A DNA stretch of 42,782 nucleotides from JBBRNH01 sp038230415 (GTDB lineage Bacteria; Bacteroidota; Bacteroidia; Cytophagales; Spirosomataceae): assembly GCA_038230415.1 (NCBI GenBank), contig JBBRNH010000039.1, forward strand, positions 1 to 42,782, written 5' to 3'. The translations under genes and the position numbers were made by a program. The notes beneath the pieces were generated by a model. It ran no database searches. It was not told the origin of the DNA and saw only the letters and a list, made by a program, of their open reading frames with translations. Positions 7,225-16,028 of the stretch are shown here, one piece after another. Within the stretch, counting starts at the first letter, position 1; every line of letters begins with the position of its first letter.

Positions 7225-8919
7225 ATGACCAACGCCGACGTAGTTGATATCCTGGAGCAAACCGTTCGGTTGCTCGACCTGCACGATGCCGACCCCTTCC
7301 GCACGAAAGCCTTTTCGTCGGCGGCCTTTAACCTCGACAAGCAGAAAGATGATTTCACTAACCTGACCACCGCCGAACTTACGCAACTGCCGGGCGTGGG
7401 GAAATCAGTGGCGGGAAAAATCCGGGAGATGATTGACACCGGCCACCTCACGGAACTCGACACGCTGCTGGCCCAAACGCCCGTTGGTGTGCTGGCAATG
7501 TTCCGCATCAAGGGACTTGGAGCCAAGAAAATCAAGGTGTTATGGCGCGAACTGGGTGTCGAAACTCTCCCCGACCTGAAAGCGGCCTGTGAAGAAGGCC
7601 GCGTTGCCACCATTAAAGGCTTCGGCGCGAACACCCAAAACAAGATTCTGCACGCGCTGGAGTTTCTGCAAAATCAACAGGGTAAGCTACGGATGGACAA
7701 GGCGCGGCAGGTGGCTGACACGCTCCGTAATCAACTCACCCCGTTGTTTGAGCGGGTCGAAATCGGCGGGCAGGTGCGCCGGATGGCGCAGGAAGTGGAT
7801 TTGGTCGAGCTGTTAATCGAAACTAATGACCCGATAACTGTTCAGCGGCAACTCAATACACTGCCCGGATTAGTAAAAAACGAGGTAGAATCGTCCCCGT
7901 TTGTGTGGCGCGGCATGGCCGAGAATCCGATGGTAGCGGTTGCGTTTTCTACATATCCACGTGAAACAGTTGATTGTCAGCTATTTATTTCCACACCCGG
8001 CCCGGCGCACTTAGCCTACGTTGGCCCAACGGGAGTATCGTTGCTGCGGGCGGCACTAACCAGCCCTGATTCATCGGAGACCGCGATTTATGCCGCTGCG
8101 GGTTTGCCATTCGTGGTGCCGGAAATGCGCGAAGATGCCAGCGCGTTCGCCTGGGCGAGTCAGCACACACCCGCCGACCTCATCACCTGGGACGACCTGC
8201 GTGGCACACTCCACAACCACAGCACCTACTCCGACGGCAGACACACGCTCGAACAAATGGCAACCTACGCCCGGTCGCTGGGCCTGAGCTACTTCGGCAT
8301 CGCCGACCATTCGCAAACGGCCACTTACGCGCAGGGGTTAAAAGTAGATGATGTGCAGCAGCAACACGCGGAAATTGACCGGCTTAACGCGCAGTTCGGG
8401 CCGACATTCCAGATTTTGAAAGGCATCGAATCCGATATTCTCGGCGACGGTTCATTGGATTATGATGATGACACCCTCGCAACGTTCGATTATGTGGTGG
8501 CTTCGGTGCATCAAACCCTGACCATGACCAAAGAAAAAGCCACCGCCCGGCTCCTCCGCGCCATCGAGAACCCATATACCACCGTTCTCGGCCACCCAAC
8601 CGGACGGTTACTGCTGGCACGGGAAGGATATCCGATTGATTACCAGGAGATTATAAGGGCCTGTGCCAAACACAACGTCGTGATCGAAATTAACGCCAGT
8701 CCCTACCGGCTCGATTTAGACTGGCACTGGATAAACTACGCGCAGGAACAGGGCGTGATGCTGTCGATCAACCCAGACGCGCACGAAATGGCCGGTTTGT
8801 TGGATATGCACTACGGCGTGGCCGTTGGCCGGAAAGGTGGCCTGCTTAAAACTATGACCTTTAACGCGCTGACATTGAGTGAGATACAGATGTATTTAGT
8901 AAAAAAGAAGGGCGTTTAG
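7225..8919 (+). CDS. polX: PolX-like DNA polymerase/PHP exonuclease, polymerase site degenerate
   Basis: 564 residues with the PolX architecture: helix-hairpin-helix regions (LPGVGKSVAGKI; IKGLGAKKI), a nucleotidyltransferase palm, and a C-terminal PHP domain. The PHP metal ligands are present: H330 and H332 in HNHSTYSDG, then IADHS, GIESDIL, ASVHQT, GHPTGR and NPDAH. In the palm the usual GSxRR...GDxD pattern reads GGQVRRMAQEVDLVELLI: the two catalytic Asp positions align with L193 and E195, and only the third Asp (in VDCQLF) is kept. The product may therefore be mainly a PHP 3'-5' exonuclease or phosphatase with an inactive polymerase. Role: gap repair or base-excision repair, by family. 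The gene is followed by a 33-bp hairpin. Confidence 0.9.
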   Translation: MTNADVVDILEQTVRLLDLHDADPFRTKAFSSAAFNLDKQKDDFTNLTTAELTQLPGVGKSVAGKIREMIDTGHLTELDTLLAQTPVGVLAMFRIKGLGAKKIKVLWRELGVETLPDLKAACEEGRVATIKGFGANTQNKILHALEFLQNQQGKLRMDKARQVADTLRNQLTPLFERVEIGGQVRRMAQEVDLVELLIETNDPITVQRQLNTLPGLVKNEVESSPFVWRGMAENPMVAVAFSTYPRETVDCQLFISTPGPAHLAYVGPTGVSLLRAALTSPDSSETAIYAAAGLPFVVPEMREDASAFAWASQHTPADLITWDDLRGTLHNHSTYSDGRHTLEQMATYARSLGLSYFGIADHSQTATYAQGLKVDDVQQQHAEIDRLNAQFGPTFQILKGIESDILGDGSLDYDDDTLATFDYVVASVHQTLTMTKEKATARLLRAIENPYTTVLGHPTGRLLLAREGYPIDYQEIIRACAKHNVVIEINASPYRLDLDWHWINYAQEQGVMLSINPDAHEMAGLLDMHYGVAVGRKGGLLKTMTFNALTLSEIQMYLVKKKGV

Positions 8920-8963
8920 TGGATGAACCGGCCCTGGATGTAAGCTGTTCAGGAGACGAATTA

Positions 8964-9051
8964 GAAGAGAGACGAAGGGGACGCAAGAAGAAAGACTGCT
9001 ACGCCAATCTGCGTATGTGTCTTTCTTCTTGCGTCCCCTTCGTCTCTCTTC
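8964..9051. terminator. 33-bp perfect hairpin between convergent genes
   Basis: Bases 8964-8996 pair without mismatch with 9019-9051 around a 22-base loop. One arm is almost pure purine. It separates polX (plus) from the minus-strand gene ending at 9065 and probably terminates both. Confidence 0.75.
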
Positions 9052-9064
9052 GTCTTTATTCTTT

Positions 9065-9748
9065 TTACGGTTGTTTGGCCTTCACGGTCTCCACCGCTTT
9101 GGCCTTGTTGGTCATGTCGGTGAGGGCGTTGGCTTGGTCGGTTTTGTTGGTTTCTACGTCTTTCAGAAGTTGCTCCAACTCTTTGGCGTTGTCGTCAATC
9201 CGTTTCAGCAACCGCTCTTTGTCTTTTTTGTTGGTCTCGATCTCGCGCTGGAGCCGTTCGCCGTTTTTTACCGATTTCTGGTGGTTTTTCTGCGATTCGG
9301 CCAGCGCGTCGTCGGCCACGCGCACACCCTGATTGAACTCGAACCGGGCCGCAAAGTCAGTCAGCAGTTTTTCGGCAGCCTGGTAATTGCCGTTGCTCAT
9401 GGTCACGAAACTACCCCCGCCCAGATCGAACGAGGTGAAAATGGTGGCCGACCGTCGCGAGGTTTTCACCTGACTGATGAGGTTAATCGGTTCGAGCGAG
9501 ATAGCCGGAATGTTGGCCGTTGATACCTTATACACCCCGCGTCCCGAACTAACCCGCCCGTAGGTCTGCAACTGCGCTTCCCAGTCTTTCTCGACCTGCC
9601 GCCCGTCGGCAGCGATGGTCAGAAACAAACCGGGTAGTTTAATTTTTTCGACCTCCTGATCGCCCGGATACACGGTTTGTGCCGGGGCAAGCTGCACACT
9701 GGCGACTGTCAGCAGCAGCCCCAGCAGATTCTTCATTATCTTTTTCAT
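9065..9748 (-). CDS. Secreted protein with C-terminal coiled coil, unknown function
   Basis: 227 residues from the ATG at 9748, chosen because it begins a clear signal peptide (MKKIMKNLLGLLLTVASV, cleavage near APAQ). A longer reading from 9811 would overlap the end of the methyltransferase gene and put 21 polar residues before the signal. The middle part (about 25-130) is beta-rich with a glycine cluster (FDLGGGSF). Residues about 130-225 are a highly charged coiled coil (KSVKNGERLQREIETNKKDK). No family is recognised. It is the last gene of the minus-strand run from 19269, 47 bases after the methyltransferase. Confidence 0.7.
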   Translation of the reverse strand: MKKIMKNLLGLLLTVASVQLAPAQTVYPGDQEVEKIKLPGLFLTIAADGRQVEKDWEAQLQTYGRVSSGRGVYKVSTANIPAISLEPINLISQVKTSRRSATIFTSFDLGGGSFVTMSNGNYQAAEKLLTDFAARFEFNQGVRVADDALAESQKNHQKSVKNGERLQREIETNKKDKERLLKRIDDNAKELEQLLKDVETNKTDQANALTDMTNKAKAVETVKAKQP

Positions 9749-9795
9749 CGTACAACATGGTTTCACCGATAATAGACGGTTTTGTGGCTCAAAGG

Positions 9796-11001
9796 TCAAA
9801 CTTTCCGGCAAACCAGCAAACGTTTATCGCCATTTTGAAGCGTAGTGGCGAACAGATACACGTCGCCCCCGTCGGCCAGACCCAATTTTTTACGGATATC
9901 GGCCACCGTCTGCGGGAAGTTTCGCACGGTGATGTTGGCTTTTGGCACCGGCAGCACCGCCCGCACCGATTTCAGATCGGGTTTAATCACGGTTTGGAGA
10001 ATGAAGGCGCGGCCCGGAAAATCAGCGATGAATGCCGATCCGGTATAGAGGTGGCTGTTGGGCGCGAGTTTAGCCAAGCCAAACCGGGCAGCCACCGTCC
10101 GAAACGCCCCGGCCTTCAGCACGGCAGCATTGGGTTCATACATATACTGGTCAGGATAGCCAAACGAAACGGGTGCCAACAGTTCGTCGCCCCGCCGAAA
10201 CGTCAGGGTTTGGGCCTGGTTATCGGGCAGCAGATTAACGGCGGTTATAGCGACATCATTGGGCATAACCGGCTCATTGCCAAGCACAAACAACACCTCT
10301 TTCACCTCGCCCAGCACCGCCACCACCTGAACGGCCACTACCCCCGGCAACTGGCGCAGCGTGGCATCGAGGTCAACCATGGGCGATGTTTTGAGCAGTA
10401 GCCGGTTCGTTTTCGCCAGCAGCGCGGCCAGCACACCCGCAGCCAGCAGGTTTGGCTCGCAGTCGGATAACAGCACCATGCGCCCGCCCTGCCCGTCGCG
10501 CCGGTGCGGGTCGAGATACAACCAGTCGAAACGACCCGCATAATTTCTGATGAAATCTAAGCCGTTTCCGGCGTGAATCTGCACGTTTTCGGCACCCAAA
10601 GCCGGCAGGTTGTGGGCGGCTAAGGCGGCTAAATCGGGGTTTTGCTCGGCGTACTGCACCTGCGCTACCCGCCCGGCAAACCCCTGTGTGTCAAGGCCCA
10701 TGCCGCCGGTGAGGTCAGCTAAGGTCGTTCCAGTCACCAACGTAGCTTTGTATTGGGCTGCCCGCTCCGAAGAAGCCTGTTCGACCGAGAGCGGGGGCGG
10801 GAAAATCAGGGCATCATTGGCATACCAGCCGGGCAGTTTATCGCGGGCTTTCTGGCGGGCAGTGATCTGGGCGGCTATCTTTTTCAGGTCAAGGCCAGTG
10901 GATTCCGGGGGCGGGTGCAGCAGCAACTGACTTACGTCGGCGGTGCGGTAGTGAAGGATAAACCGGCGTTCGGCTTCGGTCAGGGTCAACGCGGTGTTCA
11001 T
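9796..11001 (-). CDS. Class I SAM methyltransferase with THUMP-like domain
   Basis: 401 residues. A Rossmann methyltransferase core has the SAM motif LADLTGGMGLDTQGFA near residues 93-108, the acidic motif VQYAEQNPDLAALA, and the catalytic-type motif WLYLDPHRRD. The N-terminal 90 residues are helical and the C-terminal 150 form the THUMP-like region found in Bacteroidota proteins of this family. RNA is the expected substrate by family resemblance, but the modified base is not known to me. Its ATG overlaps the TGA of the cyclase gene (ATGA), so the two are translationally coupled. Confidence 0.85.
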   Translation of the reverse strand: MNTALTLTEAERRFILHYRTADVSQLLLHPPPESTGLDLKKIAAQITARQKARDKLPGWYANDALIFPPPLSVEQASSERAAQYKATLVTGTTLADLTGGMGLDTQGFAGRVAQVQYAEQNPDLAALAAHNLPALGAENVQIHAGNGLDFIRNYAGRFDWLYLDPHRRDGQGGRMVLLSDCEPNLLAAGVLAALLAKTNRLLLKTSPMVDLDATLRQLPGVVAVQVVAVLGEVKEVLFVLGNEPVMPNDVAITAVNLLPDNQAQTLTFRRGDELLAPVSFGYPDQYMYEPNAAVLKAGAFRTVAARFGLAKLAPNSHLYTGSAFIADFPGRAFILQTVIKPDLKSVRAVLPVPKANITVRNFPQTVADIRKKLGLADGGDVYLFATTLQNGDKRLLVCRKV

Positions 11002-14000
11002 GCAATAATCTCGCTGTCAACGAAATACATCTCGACCTCGCCCTTGTTTTTAACCGTGATTTTACCGCGGAACGTGCCGTTGAACTGATTTTTAACGAGT
11101 TTCCAGGTACGGCCACTGACGTTTACGCGCCCGGCTTCGCTATTTTGTTCGACGCGGGCGGCCATGTTCACGGTGTCGCCCCAGATGTCGTAGGCAAATT
11201 TGCGGTCGCCCACCACACCCGCCACCACCGGCCCGTTGTGCAGCCCGATCCGAATCATGCAGGCGGGTTTGCCGTCGGCCTGCCGCCGGGCGTAGTGGTC
11301 GGCCATAAAATTAAGCATGGTCAGAGCTGCCTGCACAGCCCGCACCGTATGATCGCCTTCGGAGCCGGGCAACCCACCCACGCAGAGGTAGGCATCACCG
11401 ATGGTTTTGATGCGTTCTAAGCCAAATTCACCCGAAATCCGGTCGAACTCGCGGAAACAGTAATCCAATTCAGACACCAATTCTTCGGGTTCCATCTGCT
11501 CGCTGATGCGGGAGAAGTTCACAAAATCGGTAAAAAGCACCGTCACATCATCGAATTTGCGGGCCGTAGCGCGGCCATGTTGCTTGAGTTCGTCGGCTAC
11601 GGCTTCGGGCAGGATACTGAGCAGCAGCCGGTCTGAGCGTTCTTTTTGCTGCCGTAACTCGTCGGTACGCGCCCGCACCCGGTTTTCAAGATCGTTGTAG
11701 AGCAGCGCGTTTTCGAGCGAGGTCACAATCTGTGACGACAGCAGGTGCAGCATGGCTAATTGTTGCTGCCCGAAGGCTCCCGGAATGGCGTTGTTTTCGA
11801 GGTACAGCACCGCCAGGGTTGCGCCGGTTTTGACCACCGGCATTGCCAGCACCGACAGGGTGCGGTTGCGCCGGATGTAGGGATCGCTGCCAAAGGCCCG
11901 GTCGGTATGCGCCTGAGCCAGGGCAACGGGCCGGGCCGTGCGGGCCGCGTACCGAATCAGATTCTGGGGCAGGTTAGCACCGGCCAATGGGCTGGCAGTC
12001 AGCAAGGTAGCAGCAGTAATGACGGGCGTGACATTGGTTTCCGTGTCGGCATATACCCAGAGGTTTCCCCGCTGCACCAGCAGCAGTGCGGCCCGCTGCG
12101 CCCCGGCGTTTTCGAGCAGTACACTCATCAGGTTTTCGAGCAGGTCTTCGAGCCGGAGGTTGCTGGCGAGGGAGTTGCTCATTTTGAGCAAACTCGTCAG
12201 TTCTACCGGCGATGTCACGCTCGGCTCGCCCGCCAAAGTCCCGTTCGGGGCCATTTTTTTCAGAAACGGATGCATCTTGTGCAGGCGACTGACCACGGCT
12301 TCGGCACCCCAGGCGGCATACCCGGCCAGGGCATCCTGCCAGTCGCGCCGGGCCAGTTCGTGCTGGCCGATAGCGTCGTGGTGAGCCGCTTTGATTTCGT
12401 GGGCGAGGGCTTTGTCGAGGGGTTGCCCGTAGCGCGTCGCGCTGTCGAGAGCCGCATCGAGCCAGCGCATCCCGTCGGCGGTTCGGCCCGTTCGGAGTGC
12501 GTATAATCCCCTGATTAACAAGAACTTCGATTGGTTATTGTTGGGATAGTCGCGGCTGAAAACGGCTAATTTTCGGATCGATAACCGGGCCATTGCGCGG
12601 ACTTCCCGCCCCGGCGGGTTATCAGTCAGCAAGCAGGCCAAACCACCGTAGTAGTAGCCGATCACGACGGAGTAACTGCCTTCACCAATCTGCTGCACGG
12701 CCTGAATAAACTGCCGAAACAGGGCGAGTGGCTCGTGCCAGGTGCGCCGGTGTACGTCGGTCATCAGGCGCATCGCCAGCAGAATCGCCAGGCTGTTGGC
12801 ATCCTGCTCAACAACCAACCGCTGCCGGTTAGCCTGCCAGTCGGCATAGTTCGCTGCGTCAGCCATCTCGTTGGGTGCGCCGGGTTGCATGAGATCGGTG
12901 GCTGTTTGGGCCACAAACCGGCAGTAGGTGCTAATGAGCGTCTGGTTGCGGAGTTCGGCCTGTCGGCGGGTCTCGATGCTCTGGCGCAGTACCGCATCGA
13001 GCGATGTGCCGGTGTAGAGTTCATACACGCAGGCACTGCCGAGGGCATAAAAGGCAAACGTAAGCTGACCCAGTTCGCGGCTTCGGCGGTAGGCTTCGTG
13101 GAGTTGAGCAATGGCTTCGGTGAGCGGGGCCGTCCAGTGCCGCACAAACACCGCATCTAAAAACCCGGCAGACCGCTCGGCCCCGGCGCGTTGGTGCAGC
13201 CGGTGGGTGAGATCGGCCCAGGCCGCAGCCCGGCGGTATTGGTGGTTAAAGGAGGTTTCGATGAGCGCGTACTGCATAAAACTCATCCCCGATTCGGGAG
13301 AAAGACCGTGCCGAAACGTACTCTGAATCTGGCGATACATGAACGGCAGCAACAGCACCGGGCGCGATAAAAAAACGGCATCACTCACGGCATAAAGCAA
13401 ATAAATCACTTGCCGGGCTTCCTCGTCGCGGTTTTCGGGCAGGGCTTCAATCCGGGACGGCGTTTGGCGATACATCAGGGCGTTGATTCGCAGCAGACCG
13501 GCAATAATTTCGGGCAGGCTAACCTCATACCGGATGTGTACGCCAAACAGCCCCACCACCCGAATTGCCAGCCGGATGGCTTCGTCGAACCGTTGCCGAT
13601 ACACCAAGCCCTGCGCCCGGATGTAGGCCACCCGGATGGTGTCGGAACGGTGCCGGGCTTGTTGGGAGAGCAGCGCAAACAGGGCATCGAACCGATTATC
13701 GGGGTCGTCGCTGTATGCCGTTGTCCCGAAATAGTCGAGATAGAGCGCAAACGTTTTGTCAAACGCCTGTTGCCAGTCGGCGGGCGCGATGGGTGCGGTG
13801 AGGTAGTCGAAGAGCCGCGTCGCCAGCCCGAATGCCCCGATGTCCGTTGCGTTTTGTGCAGCCCGGCGCATCAGCCAATCAAACGGTTGCCCGTCGGCCA
13901 GCGGCAGATTCAGCACGGCATCGGCCAGCCGAAACAGATCGTCCCGGCGGGATTCTACATCGGCATGGCGGTTGAGGTACTGGGCAACGGCCTGGTATCC

Positions 14001-16028
14001 GTCCTGTTTTACGGTTACGGGCAGCACGGCCAGCACCCGGCCCGGTAGCCGGGCATTGGTAAACCAGAACCGGGCCGGTTGAGATTGGGCCTGTGGGGTT
14101 AGCAACCCGGCCTCAAGCAGGGCATCCATCCCGGCGTGGTAGTCATCCTGGGCCAGGCCACTCATCGTCTGCAACGTATCCGGCTCAACGGGTTGCCCCC
14201 AGCAGGCGGCTACACCCAAGAGGTTCTGCGCGGTTGCGGATAGTTTGAACACCCGGCTAATGAGCATATTGAGCCGGTTTTCGGTGGTTTCCAAACTGGC
14301 TAATCCCGTCAGGTCGGGCCTGAACCAGCGGGTCCCCGGCTGGGCGGGCATAAATCCAGCCTGTTCGGCCTGCCGGAGCAGTTGGTCGGTATAGTACGGG
14401 TTGCCGCCCGTCTTTTGGTAGATCAGTTCAGCAGTTACCGCAATGGTATCGGGTTGCAGAGACAACCGGCGCAGCCAGTCGGCGAGCGTTTCGGGCGAGA
14501 ATCCTGCCAGCGAAACGGCCAGCCAGTCGGTTGGCGCGGTGAGGTCGGCGGGGGTCAGGTCGTATCCCAAAGCGGTGAGCAGTCGCCGGGCCGATTCCGT
14601 TACGGCGGGTTGAGTGGGTGCATCAGCCGACGGGGTTGTTTTTACCGGACCAACGGCCACCACAAACGTTAGCTGTACGAGTGAGGTTTCGCGGGCCAGC
14701 GCATCAAGCAGCCGCAGCGAGGTGTCTGCCGCATCCTGAAACCCATCCATCAACCAAACCACCGGCCTGCCCGCCAGCATCAGGGCTTTCAGAAATCCGC
14801 CTAAGGCATACGCCAATCGCTCCTGCCCCGCCCCGCCCGGCAGCGGCAGCAGTTCATCATTCACATCGCCGGTGAGCCGACTGATGGCCGGGCAGAATTC
14901 AATCAGCACGGGTAGCAAGCCACCGGCCTCGTTGAGCAGATGAATATAGATGTCCTGTTGCACCTCAGTCGGCAGCGTCAGCACCACGTCCACCATACCT
15001 TCGATACTCCGGCGCAGAGCCGCCACGGGCTGCGTGGTGTCGTTGAGCAGATTGGCCCGCAACACAAAATGATCGGCAAACAGTCGCTCATCGAGCTGGT
15101 CAAGCAGGGTAGTTTTGCCGGTTCCGGCGGCCCCTTCAATCCAGACGAACCCCTTTTGCCCGGTAGCGTTGGTGTGCTGAATCAGCGCGGTAATCCGTTG
15201 CAGATCAGGCTCGATGCCAACCACAACGGGGTTTGCCAGAAAGGCCGCCCGCCGGTCGGTTAAACCGGGTGTAAAGTCGCCCGATTGATCGGCCCACTCG
15301 TTCACCCGGACTAAATCATGGCGTAATCCATCGGCAGACTGGTAGCGTTCGTCAGGGTTTTTAGCGAGTAATTTATTGATTACCAGTGATAATGGTCTCG
15401 AAACAGCCGGGTTTACTGCCTGAGCCAACGGGGGTTCGGTGGTCAGGATTTTAAATACCGTATTGGCCGGGTCTGTGCCGATAAAGGGTTGCTGGCCTGT
15501 TGTGAGTTCATACAATACCACACCGAGGGCGAAATAATCGCTGCGATAATCGGGCTGAAAATCCGTTTTGCCGCTCTGTTCGGGGCTTGAATACGGTAGT
15601 GTCTGGCCCACGATCCCGGTGTTATTCACGGCTAACTCAACCGCCGAAACGTGGTTGGTGCCGGAGTGCCAGGCCACCTGCCAGGGCGAAAACCCGATTG
15701 GCCCCGCATCGCCGTTGGCCCGGTGCTGCCCATCGAGCCAGTCGAGCAAGGCCACCGCTACCGGAATTGGGTCGCCGTGAAGACGGTCGCCGTGAAGACG
15801 GTCGCCGTGAAGACGGTCGCCGTGAAGACGGTCGCCGTGAAGACGGTCGCCGTGAAGACGGTCGCCGTGAAGACGGTCGCTGTCGGGTAGCCGGTTCTGG
15901 TCGGCCAGCCACGCCCCGAACACCACCGGAAGCTCATTTACGGCAACGGTATCTGATGCCGGGTTGCGGGGGCGTTGATTGGCTTCGTCGGCTTCGGTAT
16001 CAACCGCGTCAGTACTGGTTGTAAACAT
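10998..16028 (-). CDS. Pseudokinase / AAA-type ATPase / GAF / class III adenylate cyclase
   Basis: 1676 residues from the ATG at 16028, which overlaps the end of the carotenoid oxygenase gene by 20 bases; longer readings only translate that gene out of frame. Residues 51-85 are seven DRLHG repeats. Residues 90-245 match the C-lobe of the Ser/Thr kinases found in multidomain signalling proteins (TLPYSSPEQSGK, YRSDYFALGVVLYELTTG), but there is no N-lobe, no HRD and no DFG. An ATPase follows with Walker A GAAGTGKTT (299-307) and Walker B VVWLMDGFQDAA, then a long helical TPR-like region, a GAF domain (about 1290-1450), a short coiled coil and a cyclase domain. The cyclase keeps the metal Asp pair (VLFTDFVNFS, IKTIGDAYL) and a Lys/Asp purine pair (IKTIGD, YDIWGD) typical of ATP as substrate. 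Confidence 0.9.
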   Translation of the reverse strand: MFTTSTDAVDTEADEANQRPRNPASDTVAVNELPVVFGAWLADQNRLPDSDRLHGDRLHGDRLHGDRLHGDRLHGDRLHGDRLHGDPIPVAVALLDWLDGQHRANGDAGPIGFSPWQVAWHSGTNHVSAVELAVNNTGIVGQTLPYSSPEQSGKTDFQPDYRSDYFALGVVLYELTTGQQPFIGTDPANTVFKILTTEPPLAQAVNPAVSRPLSLVINKLLAKNPDERYQSADGLRHDLVRVNEWADQSGDFTPGLTDRRAAFLANPVVVGIEPDLQRITALIQHTNATGQKGFVWIEGAAGTGKTTLLDQLDERLFADHFVLRANLLNDTTQPVAALRRSIEGMVDVVLTLPTEVQQDIYIHLLNEAGGLLPVLIEFCPAISRLTGDVNDELLPLPGGAGQERLAYALGGFLKALMLAGRPVVWLMDGFQDAADTSLRLLDALARETSLVQLTFVVAVGPVKTTPSADAPTQPAVTESARRLLTALGYDLTPADLTAPTDWLAVSLAGFSPETLADWLRRLSLQPDTIAVTAELIYQKTGGNPYYTDQLLRQAEQAGFMPAQPGTRWFRPDLTGLASLETTENRLNMLISRVFKLSATAQNLLGVAACWGQPVEPDTLQTMSGLAQDDYHAGMDALLEAGLLTPQAQSQPARFWFTNARLPGRVLAVLPVTVKQDGYQAVAQYLNRHADVESRRDDLFRLADAVLNLPLADGQPFDWLMRRAAQNATDIGAFGLATRLFDYLTAPIAPADWQQAFDKTFALYLDYFGTTAYSDDPDNRFDALFALLSQQARHRSDTIRVAYIRAQGLVYRQRFDEAIRLAIRVVGLFGVHIRYEVSLPEIIAGLLRINALMYRQTPSRIEALPENRDEEARQVIYLLYAVSDAVFLSRPVLLLPFMYRQIQSTFRHGLSPESGMSFMQYALIETSFNHQYRRAAAWADLTHRLHQRAGAERSAGFLDAVFVRHWTAPLTEAIAQLHEAYRRSRELGQLTFAFYALGSACVYELYTGTSLDAVLRQSIETRRQAELRNQTLISTYCRFVAQTATDLMQPGAPNEMADAANYADWQANRQRLVVEQDANSLAILLAMRLMTDVHRRTWHEPLALFRQFIQAVQQIGEGSYSVVIGYYYGGLACLLTDNPPGREVRAMARLSIRKLAVFSRDYPNNNQSKFLLIRGLYALRTGRTADGMRWLDAALDSATRYGQPLDKALAHEIKAAHHDAIGQHELARRDWQDALAGYAAWGAEAVVSRLHKMHPFLKKMAPNGTLAGEPSVTSPVELTSLLKMSNSLASNLRLEDLLENLMSVLLENAGAQRAALLLVQRGNLWVYADTETNVTPVITAATLLTASPLAGANLPQNLIRYAARTARPVALAQAHTDRAFGSDPYIRRNRTLSVLAMPVVKTGATLAVLYLENNAIPGAFGQQQLAMLHLLSSQIVTSLENALLYNDLENRVRARTDELRQQKERSDRLLLSILPEAVADELKQHGRATARKFDDVTVLFTDFVNFSRISEQMEPEELVSELDYCFREFDRISGEFGLERIKTIGDAYLCVGGLPGSEGDHTVRAVQAALTMLNFMADHYARRQADGKPACMIRIGLHNGPVVAGVVGDRKFAYDIWGDTVNMAARVEQNSEAGRVNVSGRTWKLVKNQFNGTFRGKITVKNKGEVEMYFVDSEIIA
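15771..15875 (-). repeat. Seven perfect 15-bp tandem repeats inside the cyclase gene
   Basis: The plus-strand unit GTCGCCGTGAAGACG occurs seven times without a single difference and then decays. On the coding strand it encodes DRLHG seven times. The 15-base unit preserves the frame, so copy-number change would lengthen or shorten the protein by five residues. Confidence 0.97.

Noticed and set aside
11760..14048. Several plus-strand open frames opposite the cyclase gene
   Set aside because: They mirror the coding strand's codon bias; the minus strand has continuous domains through the whole region.
15771..15875. CRISPR-like array
   Set aside because: The 15-bp units are contiguous without spacers and lie in frame within a coding region.
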